Assembly: GCA_029237695.1 (NCBI GenBank)
Contig: CM055266.1
Location: forward strand, 116,701,370 to 116,765,369
Direction: 5' to 3'
DNA from: Conchocele bisecta
Taxonomy: Eukaryota; Mollusca; Bivalvia; Lucinida; Thyasiridae
DNA length: 64,000 nucleotides
Notes under the pieces: generated by a model
What the model was told of the DNA's origin: nothing
Seen by the model: only the letters and a program-made list of their open reading frames with translations
Database searches by the model: none
Part shown: piece after piece, positions 33,757 through 46,319 of the stretch
Numbering within the stretch: the first letter of the stretch is position 1
How the letters are laid out: every line of letters begins with the position of its first letter
Position numbers and translations under genes: made by a program

Positions 33757-33828
33757 CTTTGGCAGGAGTCGAACTCACGACCGTCCGATCACCAAACAGC
33801 AGATCTACCCACTAGAGCACTAAGCGAT
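33757..33828 (-). repeat. tRNA-like sequence 3
   Basis: Minus strand: TCGCTTAGTGCTCTAGTGGG, then TAGATCTGCTGTTTGG and TCGTGAGTTCGACTCCTGCC. It shares GGTCGTGAGTTCGA with 32851-32945. The plus-strand open frame across it reads a typical back-translated tRNA. Confidence 0.5.
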
Positions 33829-33839
33829 GTTAGTATTAT

Positions 33840-34430
33840 TACCAATTCTATCGAATGTTAATGCGTTTGCGCTGGTATACACATACCATGTCTACAACAT
33901 ATGACGTAAACTATTTAAACATAGCACGTGTTTACAATAATATTTACAATAATAACGCGCCATCTCAAAGCGATACACCTTTAGTTGTGAATGAAAAAAT
34001 CCAGACAGGTGCCAGACAGGTGTGACTCGGCTTTACACACCATTAATGCGCGACCAAAATAGTCCGTTTTATTTGTGGAAAATGAACGGCTAAAGCTGGG
34101 GTTCCATTGGTTTTTCTTCAATTAAGTATGTACCAAAGATATACATTCTAATACATGTGAAATGTAAAATAGCATAAAACGAGTCGTTAACAATGACCTA
34201 GATACAAAAAACCGTGATATCTGACTGTATTTTGAAAACCGGCTACATAAGCTGCGAGAGGCTCGCAGCTAAAAATAACTAGCGTTGCTAGTTTTTCTGC
34301 AATCGATGATTACTAATTTAATTTTATTTATATTATGTATAGTATATATTAGTGCCTCTAATGGAAAATTGTTTCTAAATGTAGTATTACTCACTCACAA
34401 AAAAATCCTTATTGGCATGTGCATAGAGAA
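33840..34430. other. No recognised feature
   Basis: AT-rich; short open frames only. Confidence 0.4.
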
Positions 34431-34439
34431 AATGCATCC

Positions 34440-34945
34440 TTACAAGTGTGACATTGACCTTGCACCTATGGAACTGTGTCTCACGTGTCCATCTTCATCT
34501 GATGATGACAAACATTTGTGTTTTGTTATTAAAAAATGTACCATACGGATTTGGATATATGGCCCCAGATGGACATTGTGTACTCATGTTTGACATTGAC
34601 CTCTAAGTGTGACATTCACTTTGGACCTAGGGACTTCGTCCTCTGTTGATGACAAATATGTGTGTGAAAATTCACCAACCGAGTTGGTAGATATGGCTGC
34701 AGATGGACAGACGGACTGGACGGACGGACGGACGGAGGGGACGACGGACGGACGGACGGACGGACCATTTGGGAGTTTCGAGCTCTTCCCATTGCTTGCG
34801 ATCAAAGAAAAAACTAATAATAAACACAGTGATATTATGAGCTTACGGAATAAGTATAGTGTATTATTTTGTTCTCCTGAGTTCACCTAAGCCTATAACT
34901 GTCGGGTGTTTGTCCGGACTGACGGACGGACGGACGGAGGGGGAT
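34440..34945 (+). mobile_element. Pearl-like element K
   Basis: Two ~161-bp units: GTGTGACATTGACCTTGCAC at 34446 and GTGTGACATTCACTTTGGAC at 34607, each with GATGATGACAAACAT or GTTGATGACAAATAT downstream. They are followed by a GGAC microsatellite (GACGGACGGACGG, 34706-34766) and a second GGAC run at 34917-34938. Same architecture as elements E, F and G but a different core sequence. Open frames through it reflect the microsatellite. Confidence 0.6.
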
Positions 34946-35254
34946 GATATAAACTTTGAGCCGCGCTCTGCCAGGTCTTGAATCATGAAACAACCAAAGG
35001 TTTCCCGAAATGTTGTCCGAAATGTCCTTTGCTTCGATGTTCAATGTGTGACTGACGCAGCAACAGGAGGGTTGATCAATTATTCAGTACCATCAAAGAC
35101 TGCACAGCCATACGTGAACATTTGGGAGAACAACTCATTATTCCGAGCAACTATAGAAATAGTAATAGCCGTTTATGAATTAAAACTGGGGTCCCACAAG
35201 CCAGGTTATAAAATAGGGAAACAGATAGTTCTGTATATTCTGTAGATTCTGTAG

Positions 35255-35445
35255 ATTATTCTGGCCAAAAAAATATTTCATTCACAATTACCCCACGTAT
35301 TGATTGGCATTATTCTACATTTTATATCAGACGTAAATTTTCACACTGATATCAGGGGCGATAACCGTGTTTCCTAAAATTGTTAACGGCCATTACCATT
35401 TATTCTCTGTATATATTTTTTGATGTGCAATTATCATACTTTAAT
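35255..35445 (-). repeat. Element M, inverted partial copy
   Basis: AATTACCCCACGTATTGATT through CGTAAATTTTCACACTGATA and GATGTGCAATTATCAT is the inverse of 13690-13850. Both ends are truncated. Confidence 0.65.
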
Positions 35446-36005
35446 GTAATTTTAACACTGCTTCGTAATGTAATGGGATATGTGCATAGCATACATTCTC
35501 TTATTCCTACTATATCCTACACAGTTCAAGAAGTTGCCATGTCGGCCATCTTACTGTCTACAAGCCATCGGTCTGTTTTACCTCTTATTGCGTTGGACAC
35601 ATACTACTAATAATATGACAAATACGTTGGTGAACAATGATGGGGAGACACAGACAACAGAGTGCTATGCGTTCTTTACATCACATGTATATACAAATTC
35701 TGATATCTGAAGGGTTTGTTGACCCTTTGTTAATATGTTTGAGGATTCAGTAAATACTGTCTATACAGTAAGAACAATACACAGTGCTGTATATATATAC
35801 CTGTAGTACCATACATACTGTATCGAATCCAGTGGCGTGTAAGCAGTTATCTGAGTGTATTGTCACTACTGTCTACTTGCCTGCTATGCGAGTAAATGCG
35901 GCTTTTACCTGTGGCAGATGTACTTCTAATAATAGACAGCGCATCAGTTTGACAAATTACACTTCGAAAACGTGTCCATTGTATATTTTGCGAGTGATGG
36001 TAGAA
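35446..36005. other. No recognised feature
   Basis: Open frames of 60-100 residues here show no motif or repeat relationship. Confidence 0.4.
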
Positions 36006-36323
36006 AAGATCAGTAGCCGATTTCACCAACATTGCAAAGTATACTTTACTAGCAAAGTATACTTTGAGGGAGTAATCATTTATTTTTCCTGAAATGCATT
36101 ATTTCATATAAAACTAACAAATGCATATATTTCATGATTAAAAGTATGCAGAATTATTATACTGAATTTATTACATTATCACAGCCAAATTGGCTGTGAT
36201 AATGTAATAAATTCAGTATAATAAAAATTAATAAATTTATCATAAAATTGAAAATTTCTCCCTCAAAATATCCTTTGCTACTAAAGTATACTTTGCAATG
36301 TTGATGAAATAGGCTACAGATAT
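36006..36323. mobile_element. Foldback MITE C, copy 3 (best preserved)
   Basis: GTAGCCGATTTCACCAACAT and ATGTTGATGAAATAGGCTAC at the ends, with near-complete internal complementarity (TTATTACATTATCACAGCCA against its inverse). Very similar to 26284-26603, implying fairly recent activity. Confidence 0.8.
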
Positions 36324-36329
36324 CTAAAC

Positions 36330-36920
36330 TTGTTGTGTAGTCTGCTGAAATAATATTTATAGGACGTTCTCATCCTATATATCTGGGACGTATTGCACCA
36401 AATTGTATTAGATTTGCTGCCATATTATTTGCTGTACGTGTCAAAAAGTGGTGAAACTGTCCGATTGCATGTACAAACTAAAATGGCGGAGATGGCAACT
36501 CAATGCTCTGTATAATATACACTAAGAAGAACAGGGTCAGATATACTTTATTTAGATATTCAGTCACATGTATCATTCTACTACATTTGAAACAAAAGGT
36601 CACATTCTATAAAGTCAATTATTAACCTTAAGTCCTTGGCACGACCAACATATGACTGATGTTGCGGAACAAAAGCAGTGACACTTCTTAGCCTGATATA
36701 GTAACACAATATAAAACATTAAGAAAACAGGTTACTAAATATGGTGCCGTTTAAATAACATATTTCATATTGGGAGAAGGAACTTAGGAAATAAAATAAT
36801 AAGCCTAGTTTGGTAAAAACAATAAAATGCTGTAGAAATCTATCTGAAAAGTATTACTTTTCCTGACATTGGCCATATAGTGTATACTGTTATGTCGTTA
36901 TTTTAGGGTTTGTGTTTTTT
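36330..36920. other. No recognised feature
   Basis: AT-rich intergenic sequence. ATGGCGGAGATGG at 36484 is an isolated motif resembling those in element J. Confidence 0.4.
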
Positions 36921-36922
36921 TT

Positions 36923-39900
36923 TCATCTATAGACCACATACAACAAAACTGGGGTTGGTTCCATTTTTTTCTATAAGCCATATGGCCACCATCTTGAAAT
37001 TCAAAATGGCCACCATTGACATTTATATTTCAAGGTCCAAATCATTATGTGTGGTGTTTTTTCAGTGGAAAACACATTATTATGGAAAAGAAATATTGGC
37101 AGAAAAAGTTCAATACATTTTGAGATACCAGCCATTTTTGTTTTCAAAGTGGCCACCATTTCAAAATTGGAAATCCAGTATTTATTTTACATTTTTGAAT
37201 GGCGTGGTAAGAATTTGTATTTTCCTTCTGGTTATACTCGTATTTCTTTGAACACAGTCAGCCGAGATTATTTATAACTGGTATTGTGCTACGAGTAATC
37301 TTTATCTTCCAAATGGCCACCGAAACTAAGTGTGTTATGTACATCGCCACATCAAAGATTTCTTACACATTCTAGTATTTCTGTGGCTGTAGTTATGTTC
37401 TTTCAAATGATAGTGTGATTGGAACGTGTGTGTCTGCTTGTACATCTATCTATATACAACATCTAACAAAACTGAAGTGGGTTCCATTTTTTAAGAGCCG
37501 CATGTTCGCCATTTTGAATTTCAAAATGGCCGCCATTGAAATGAATTCATATTTAAAGTCAACTAAATATGTGGTGTTTTTAATTATTATTTATTATGGA
37601 TAAGATATATTGGCCTAATTATTTCAGTATATTTTGAAATGGAAGCCACATTATTTTCAAAATGGCCGCCATTTAAACTTGACAATCTAATATTTAGTAT
37701 ACATGTTTAATGCAGTGGTAGGTGATATTTTGTATGTTTCTTCTGCTTTATACTCATAATACAATGAACACAAACTGTTGAGATATTGCTAACTAGCACT
37801 GTGGTACCAGACACCATTATCTTCAAAATGGCCACTTGAAATAAGTGTGTCACATATAGTGCCACTTCAAAGACTTACATCTAGTACGTATTGTTGTGGC
37901 TTATAGTTATGTTTCGTCAAATGATATCTTGGTCAGCACATGTGTTTTTCTTTAAAATAAGAAGAAAATAATGCAAATCATCCATTTTATCCAATAAAGT
38001 GTATATTATGGTATTGTATATTGCATTGCAAAGGTAAACACTCATATTCTCTATTGCTTCATGCGAAAGCGTCTGTTATGTCGATATGATGCACCATCTG
38101 CAGCCTGTAAGAACTGGCATTGCGCTAGCAGACGGCAACTGGTCTCAAAAGTGTGCTGCCTTTATGGAGTCCAACTTGGTCGCCAATGTTTAGGTACTGT
38201 ACATTTACCTTTCATTTTTACGAAACTGTGTTTCACAATGATTACTGTTCGCTCAGCTAACCCACTGGACCTTGGCTACATAGAGTACGTGACACTAAGG
38301 AAACCCATTATTTTGCAAAATAAGCAAATTTCTGGTAGGCAAATTGCCGACACATGTGTACTTGTTACACTATGCTTATTGTAAGTCCTTTTCAACTGTC
38401 GATGGCCATTTCTGATTATATGCTGTGTTACCAGCAATTCGTTTTCATTCCATGTGTAAATGTTTGTAGCAACACCTTGTCATGGGTGGCTTGGTACATA
38501 GTGTGATATTAGAGTTTATTTGGCATTTCAGTTTCTATATTCAATTGAACATCTTCCAACCATTTTACAAGAACATACTATATTGCGCTCGTCTAAGACA
38601 TGTTTGAATGCCAACATGGCAATTGTGCACAACTTGCAACATTTTGGACTCAAGAGGAGTCAGCATTATGCGTTTAGATCGTTCCAGTTTATCTCTGTAA
38701 TCCCTTAACGCCACTTTTTTTCTGTGGAAATTGTGTTCTGAAATTGACTTATCCCTTTAGACTCGTTTGTCTAGCAGAATCAATTGTGCATCTTACTCAG
38801 TCAAGTTTGCAATTTCTTGCAACGCGTGATCACGGACAGGTTAGTTGGCGAATACTATATGTACCTGTGAATACACCCTTAATACAGTTAGAATATATGT
38901 ATGTTACTGACTCGTGGGATAGCGTATCAGTAACTAGTGTGTTCTTGCCAGAAACGTGTTTCAATGGCAGGTAATATTGCTTCAGCAGCAGTAAAATATC
39001 ATGTATTCTGTGACGACATGAATAGAGTGTTTATTTAATGGATATGAGAGGCAAGTGATCTTACTCCACTTGAACAGTCAGTCCATACACATACATACAC
39101 TGTTTCCGACCAAATAGCATGCCTCATTATTCATGTTCAATCAGGGCATGCTAGTTCTATGCGGGAATCAATGATTTGGAAGCATTAGCCATTGGCTTGC
39201 CTTTGTGACACACCATAATGCAGTGTCTCTGGCTTTGTCAAGTCATAATATGACAATTTCAACAAGTGAAACGCAATTTGGACCATCAAGACATTGATCA
39301 CTTTTATATTGGCACAGGAGTTGTGATCTCTTAAGACCATATGGTAATCGCAAATAATGATAATGACCATGGAACTAATACTGATACTTACTTTTGAACG
39401 TGGCTATTTTTCTACAGCATACAATTTTGTATTATGTATATAGTGTATTCAAACTCTCCAACAGTGTCTTGGCAATCAATCTGACATATTACTCACATCG
39501 TCTACACATACAGAACATGTGCACTTGGCGTGTTAATGCCGAAAAGTAATTTAAACACACAAATACTGCCTTTTCGACAGTTCTTCTACACTTTCCTGCA
39601 TACAAATTTGTATAGGGTATATATTGTATGCAAGCAAATCCTTTGACTGCATTTTCAGTGTGATTGTGCCAGCACTGCCTTTCATGAACACCAACAAGAT
39701 CGTGACTCTAATGTAGATGGTGATGAAACTGATTGAAAGCACTGTATCCATAATTAAGAAAATTCCTGCATACACACAGTGGCCATTTTGAAATATAAAA
39801 TGTTTGTCATAAGCAGTGACTTGAAATTGACATTAGTCATATATAATTTACTTTCAATAATGAGCATAGTCATGGAAAAAATCAGTACAAATGGTTAGTG

Positions 39901-40499
39901 CATGATTATATCAGAATTATATGATTTTCACGGCAGCCATTTTGAAAATTATAATAAAACAGAAACAACTCATGTTTTCTTTGATGATACAAAGAACGTT
40001 TGTTCCAAGAACGTTCCAAAACAGTCAACACAACCTAGCTATACATACACTTTACTAAAGACAGTACGTAGTGAAGACATAATACATATTATTTACATAG
40101 AGGCCATTTTGTAAACAAACAAAATGTCCGCCTTACAAGTTATCAGAAAAAGTGGAACCAACCCTATTTTTATTATTTGAAGTATGTAGATGGCATAGCC
40201 GGAAAAACAACCTTCTATCTGCATTATAAATGTAGATATGAATATTACAATATATTGTATACGATTTCAGGGTGGTCATTTTTAAATCTAAGATGGCCGC
40301 CATGGGGGTTGCTAAAAATGAAAATAACACTGGTGATGATTATCAACAAAAAACGAATCAATCTTCTACCTGTAATAGAAGTGTTAAGGAATACAGCATT
40401 TCAGGCGGCCATTTTGAAATCCAAGATGGCGGCCAAAGGACTTGTCTAAAAAATAAAATGGTACCAACCCCAGTTTTGTTCTCCGTGGTCTAAAGATGA
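36923..40499. mobile_element. Element J: 3.6 kb with long inverted termini
   Basis: The left end (36923: TCATCTATAGACCAC, then ACAAAACTGGGGTTGG, CCATTTT and CACCATCTTGAAATTCAAAA) is the inverse of the right end at 40380-40499 (CATTTTGAAATCCAAGATGG, CCAACCCCAGTTTTGTT, GTGGTCTAAAGATGA). The match extends over more than 100 bp with gaps. A second end-like sequence occurs inside on each side (37459 and 40130-40170). Frames of 60-113 residues inside lack any transposase motif I can recognise. No clear target duplication. Confidence 0.7.
36945..37900 (+). repeat. ~515-bp internal duplication in element J
   Basis: The segment from ACAAAACTGGGGTTGG (36945) to CACATCAAAGATTTC (37360) recurs from ACAAAACTGAAGTGGG (37465) to CACTTCAAAGACTTAC (37880), diverged. 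Each copy has ACATTTTGAGATACCAGCCA-like and AAATGGCCACC segments. Confidence 0.65.
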
Positions 40500-40880
40500 C
40501 GAAAAACATTGGTTACAAGAATGTAGCAAAAAAAACCAGTAAATGTCAGGTTTACTTATCGGAAGAGAATACCTGTGCTATTCTAACAGAGCTATAGAAA
40601 ATAAATATTCGCTGCAATGATTTTGCTGCAATGATTTGGAAATACGATCACACAAATATAAACAAATTTGTCGTGTTTTTATTAGCCGATCTATTTATAG
40701 ATCGGTTATATATTGGTTATCCATTGGTTTGTGAAAAAGTTTGTAACCACCCTTTTCTCCTATATTCTGTAATCTACAAACGCGAAATTTGTTGTATCAC
40801 TTCCAAATTACATCAACCGGATAATTTTTCATTGGCCATTATCTCTGTTGAAAACTTTAAATATAGCGAAATAACACAAT

Positions 40881-41072
40881 TTGGCTATAAATAAACGTTT
40901 TCACTACAAGAGTTTGGTAAACTAAAGTTAGGCGGTTTGCAATTTGGCTATAAATACACGTTTTAACTACAATAGTTCGGTAAACTACCGTTAGGCGATT
41001 TGAAATTTGGCTATAAATAAACGTTTTATCTACAAGAGTTCGGTAAACTAAAGTTAGGCGGTTTGCCTTCTA
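40881..41072 (+). repeat. Tandem repeat, 62-64-bp unit, 3 copies
   Basis: TTGGCTATAAATAAACGTTT then GTAAACTAAAGTTAGGCGGT at 40881, 40943 and 41007. Confidence 0.85.
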
Positions 41073-41074
41073 GT

Positions 41075-42280
41075 CGAGGGGCAATTGTAGGTATATATAT
41101 ATAAGATTTCGGCACCTCGTGTTAATTTATGCCACCCGGTGTTTTTATAAACTTGAATGTATAAGGTTTCCAAAAAATCCGGGTGCCATTTTTTAAACCA
41201 AGTTCAAGGTCATTTCAAGGTCATTGAACTTTATGCTTGACGGAAGTCGAAAATTGCCAATATATGAGCCAATAGGTCATGGTCAGACTCCTTAACTTGG
41301 AAATTGGTGTAAGTTGTTAAACAAAACATTTCTGATGCATATATTAAATAATTTACGTAAACTACACTAATATTCAGTATATAATTATCATATTTTCAAG
41401 ATGGCCGCCGGTTAATTCTTTCAACTGGAATAATATTGTTTACATTTGACTACCATAAGTATTGCTATGATCAGATATTAATGATAGCTAAATATAACTG
41501 GGAGAATTTTGTTGGGGAGGAAATCAACACTTCTCTCACTTTTCCCTGAGATTCTGTAACTACTGAAATGTGGACATATATTGAACCCTGATTTGATCGG
41601 CTAATAACATCATGCTCTGCATGACTTTTCATATTACTTATTATTTGATAATGTAATACTTGTGATAGCGGGAGTGCTCAGAATCAATCAATCCATACAA
41701 ATGTCTGCGGTTGCTTTGAGACATAAAAAAAGAATAATACAAGTGTTCTCCAAATAACACAAATGTGTAATCTGTTCCATATCACAACGCGTTATGTTGT
41801 TCACATCTAGCTGCTTAGTTTACACAATGTATTGCTATATTACTTACATGTACAGAGATGACAACAAAACAGTATGCTTTCGGTCAAACCCCTTATAAAC
41901 ATGTAATGTATGTTGGCTTAATACATATTGTTTAAAGTTTAACATAATCAGTTAAATATGGCAAGGATTTTAAGTTAGATAAGTTAAGTTAGCTGTATAT
42001 GTCTCTGAATATGGATACTAAATTTATATACATAGTAACCATATTTCAGACGATTGTTTTAGTAACCGATGGAAGACAAAGCAAATTGTGACTACTGTAC
42101 TGCTATAATTGAACGGTGCTGGTAATACTTAATACATTAACATGATTACTTCCCTTGAATATAACGCCATTTGCTTTGGTATTTATTACAAGGTATGCAA
42201 CTCTTGTCGGACACAAGCTCGTATTGTAACAAAATAACATGTTTACAAGTGTACTTTTCTGTGTATTATATGTATTTATG
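41075..42280. other. No recognised feature
   Basis: AT-rich. CAAGATGGCCGCCGG at 41398 repeats the motif of element J; otherwise nothing traceable. Confidence 0.4.
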
Positions 42281-42284
42281 CTGG

Positions 42285-42545
42285 ATAACGATAATTCTCA
42301 AATGAACATATGAACTTGTCACTACAATATTGACGTTAGAGCATTAATTACATTATTTCATTTGTTATGATGCAAGGTCGTGTCCGACCTAAGAAAACCA
42401 GTTGTAATTCGATAGTCTTTGCATAATGTTGCTATTTCAGCAAGACAACAATAATTCTCAAACGAACATGTGCACATTCCGCCAAAACATCGTTAATAAA
42501 ATCGCGGATTTTTGTGTGATACCAGGTCGTGACCGACCAAAGTTA
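42285..42545 (+). repeat. ~155-bp direct repeat with GGTCGTGNCCGACC hairpins
   Basis: AACGATAATTCTCAAATGAA (42288) and AACAATAATTCTCAAACGAA (42446) start two units. They end in GCAAGGTCGTGTCCGACC (42373) and CCAGGTCGTGACCGACC (42523), each a small perfect hairpin. A third, weaker unit precedes them (CTTGTCGGACACAAGCTCG at 42205). Confidence 0.6.
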
Positions 42546-42599
42546 TAAGCCTTGCTCATATATATAGTTATACCGATGAAAGCCGAGACACGTTGAATG

Positions 42600-42775
42600 C
42601 ATATGGGGCGGGATACGGACAAAATCCCCCCCGTACATAATCCCCCCCCCCCAGGAGGACAAAATCCTCCCCCCCCCCCCGTCTAAAATGCAGGTAGGAC
42701 AAAATCCCCCCCCCCCCCCGTCCAACAATCACAGGTAGGACATAATTCCCCCCCCCCCCCCCATCAATATGTTTT
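42600..42775. repeat. Poly-C tract array
   Basis: Four runs of 7 to 14 C (42625-42772), each in a unit of the form GGACAAAATCCCCCC, separated by GTCTAAAATGCAGGTA and GTCCAACAATCACAGGTA. The inverse of these units occurs at 47158-47335. Confidence 0.85.
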
Positions 42776-43047
42776 GAAAGAATCATTGCATTCATTGGTT
42801 TTCAAAGTTCACCCTCTAATCCTCTATAGTCAGGGTAATTGAATTTCTTGATTTCTTTCAAATAGTTGATTAATGATTACGTTTTATTAAAATCAAACAG
42901 AAATGAATGATTGTTACAGTATTTACCTAGTATCGTTTTGGCGAATAATTCTTTGACGATTCTTCACTAAAACAATATAGGCCATCAGCCAGAAATGGAA
43001 ACTCCATAAAAGTATGGTACTTTTGTATTTTTTTCGTGTCAATGGTA

Positions 43048-43628
43048 CCTAGTAGTGTTCATTAGACATGTTAATTGCATATATGCCGATTATCTGATGT
43101 CTGTAGTCTATGATACGATGTTAAAACCAAAGTATTTTTCACCATTCCCCACCCATACATTTTACAATGGGAATTTTACATGTAATGAATTTCATTTATG
43201 TTAAACACTGTCACTTACTTATAAATTGTTTAAATACATATGAAACTACTTAGGTACTACTGATAGCTATCCGTGCACACTGCTGATACAGTGTGTCCGA
43301 GTGTTCGTCCGTCTGTCCGTCCGCTTCGCATTTACTTCGTGATGGTAACAACTACGCTATGTGTCTCATTATGCAAATCTCTCTAGTTGTCTATTAATTG
43401 TATAAATGGTAATTGTACTTACTAGTGTTTGTAATATATAGTGAATGCCCATATTCTGATTACATAATGTCTACAGCAGATGATGCAATGTTAAAACAGA
43501 GTAGTTTTAACTATGTATGCCCCACCCACTGAATTTACAATGACCATTTTACATGTAATAATTGTTCTTACTTTAAACGCTGCCAGATACTTATAAAAGG
43601 TTCATACGAACGTGTAGCTACTAATACC
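43048..43628 (+). repeat. Diverged direct duplication, ~210 bp, 374 bp apart
   Basis: TAGTGTTCATTAGACATG through CGATGTTAAAACCAAAGTA, CCCCACCC and TTTTACATGTAATGA (43048-43262) matches 43422-43628 (TAGTGTTTGTAATATATAG, GCAATGTTAAAACAGAGTA, CCCCACCCACTG, TTTTACATGTAATAA). GTCCGTCTGTCCGTCCG lies between them. Confidence 0.55.
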
Positions 43629-43631
43629 TGT

Positions 43632-43876
43632 ATATGTGGCTGTGACTGGAGAAATGGGGATTATGTATTTTGTGACCAGTGTAGATCCTGATCAGCCTGT
43701 GTATCCGCACAGTCTGATGAAGATCTGCATTGTTCACCATTCCATCAGAGAAACACCCATCCTGCTTCTAACAAACATATATCGTTATCAATGTACAAGA
43801 GTGTGCTATGTGATCAGGAGCCACACTGGTCGCAAATCCCATAAGCCCCATTTCTCCAGTCACAGCCATATATTAG
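43632..43876. mobile_element. MITE B, copy 1 (best preserved)
   Basis: TATATGTGGCTGTGACTGGA then GAAATGGGG at the left. CCCCATTTCTCCAGTCACAG then CCATATA at the right. The arms pair over ~60 bp. The TA/TATA at each edge could be the target site; Tc1/mariner-type is possible but unproven. The 135-residue open frame across it is incidental. Confidence 0.75.
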
Positions 43877-44049
43877 TTATCAACATACATTTCAGATACA
43901 GAATGAATGTCTGTTCGTCTCTCTATATGTACATTTCATATTTATGCAACCATAACAATTGCAATGTTTACTATGTTGTGTATTCCAACATGAACGTCTC
44001 TGATACATATAATCAATACTCTCAGCTGTTGACAGGCCTTTAGACACCA

Positions 44050-46300
44050 TTAAGTAAAATAAATATATAAATATAAGTAGTACTGTCCATAGTATAGGTA
44101 GTAGGGACTAATTTGCAAATTGAATATAGAAAATATACATTTTCTACCATGCTGAATGGATGATTTGTAACACATATTACTCCATGTAGGACACAGTAAA
44201 TACTAAAATACAAAATATTAAGATAGCTGTAAATAATACGAGCAAGCTAAGCTGGAGTAAAACAGGACACATATATTGTTATACACTTTCAAGATGACAG
44301 CCAGCAAGTAAATGAGTTTGTGTGACATAAAAATAAAATTAGGTAGTAAAAACCGATGACACTGAGATATATTCTAATAATATTCCCTCAACCCATTCTG
44401 AGTCATCAGCAGGAACAGGATTCAAATATGTAGTTGGCACCTGTACTTATAAATGATGTACATGTATATAGTAAATATGTATAACTTGTATGACTACTGA
44501 AATACACCATGTGTCATACGAGAACACGTGTGTTCCAATGTGTATGACCGTCATCCATTACCAGTGTAAGCGCACACCAGTGAATGTAACATGGCCATTG
44601 CCTAATACAGAGAGGCACCGATGACGATATTGTATTTTGTACGTGAGGCGTTGTAAGTAAATAGTTAACCATAATTTCATAATAGTGACATTTGATAACA
44701 TGTAAGGTTGATATACAATTTCATAATTTTCATTCGGTGTTCTTAATTATAGCACACGTGTTATTCTACACCTGTTGTGTCAAACTACCAAAATCCAACT
44801 TATAATAGTTCCGATTGGCATATACCTGCCTAACATTCGGATAACAGCATCATTACATATTTCATATATACAAGTGCATCGCTTGAAAGTAGTATTTGCA
44901 TTTCATACTGTGCCGAAATAAATGTTTCAAAAATGTGGCTAAACGTATGTATGACTTCTGAAAAGATGTATATGTCCTCCAAGCTCATGTATATAATTAT
45001 ATAACTATATATACAAGCCGATATTAGTATGTATGTAGTCTGAAAAAGCCATTCCGGGGTATTCAAACAGCAATCTAGTTCATTTTAAGAAGTATGCACA
45101 TCTACCACGTGTAGCCACACACACTCATATGACCATCAATAAACAATATCACATAGCCTCTATCGAGACATATTAACTTTTGGATTTTGCTATGAAATTG
45201 AACTATTGTCTAGATGGCATTCTAACTATTTACGCAGGCGGTAGGTTTGTGGAAGGCGTTTTCTGCCGCATTGTACCACAACTATTTATTTTGCTGGCTC
45301 TTTGGTGTCTTCGGAATAAATAGTACTCTATTTGACAACAGGTAATGTCATTCTAATGATCAAACAACTCTATAGCCATGTACCATGTGTACATTTAATT
45401 ACTGAATGCAGCATTATATTTACATTGTACCTGTTTAGCACATACATACCACACGTAGTGTGTAGCTAATAGACACGTCTTTGCCTCCATATACCCCTCT
45501 GTGGCATTGAATCCGCATAACAATCCCTATGGTTGTCTTTCAAATGTATTACACCGCTGATGGACAATCATATTCCATTACTATAGCAACCAGAGACATG
45601 TATTCAAATATATGTCATGGGCTAGCAGAGTTTGGTGTCATCGCAAGATGCGGGACCTCCTCGGGTTAAGGGTATTATCAACTGTTTTTAGAAATGTAAG
45701 CTGTATTAAAAGTGTACATATAGATCCGTAAATATCACATCTCCTAATTGCAAAAGCGACCATGATCTTGAAACTGATCGACAGTCATGGTAACACTGTA
45801 TATGATTAGGTTTTTGGTGTATTAGTTTCAATAATGTTTAATTAAAAGAATGAATACAGCACATGTAGTGGTTAATGTAGAACTGATTACACCAGTGACT
45901 GCATGAATTACATATCGTTACCATGTATTGTATTTATTTTCCAATGCAACTCACGTCCAATGGTTAATTTAAACTATTGTCACATGTGAAGACATGTGCG
46001 GGATGCTTAATGTGGGAGAAAGCCATACATGTTTGCAATAAGCATACCCATACCATTCTCCATACCATACTACATACTGCCTTGGCCAATGATCATCATG
46101 CTCGCTTAATTGTGAGAAGTGTGATCGTTAACAATAATAACATTGTATTCCTTGTCAACAGTCAATCCATTTTGCACACACTTTGAAACAGTTCTTTAAT
46201 ACTCAAACTGATTGAAAATACATCCGTATCTGTCTTTGAAAATAAGCAAAATATCACACTCTATACATAACAATGTTAGTGTTGTTTAATTACAAAAAAC
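44050..46300. other. No recognised feature over ~2.2 kb
   Basis: AT-rich intergenic sequence with no long open frame, tandem structure or copy of the families listed here. Confidence 0.45.
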
Positions 46301-46319
46301 TGCAGCTTCATGATCAATA

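Noticed and set aside
33593..33823. 76-residue frame ending GRSRTHDRPITKQQIYPLEH
   Set aside because: This is the usual false protein obtained by translating a tRNA-like sequence on the opposite strand.
34584..34890. Ser/Pro- or Asp/Gly-rich repeat protein
   Set aside because: It arises from the GGAC microsatellite of pearl-like element K read on either strand.
38061..38974. Transposase candidate inside element J (frames of 62-107 residues)
   Set aside because: No DDE/DDD signature, zinc finger or other transposase hallmark; frames are short and unconnected.
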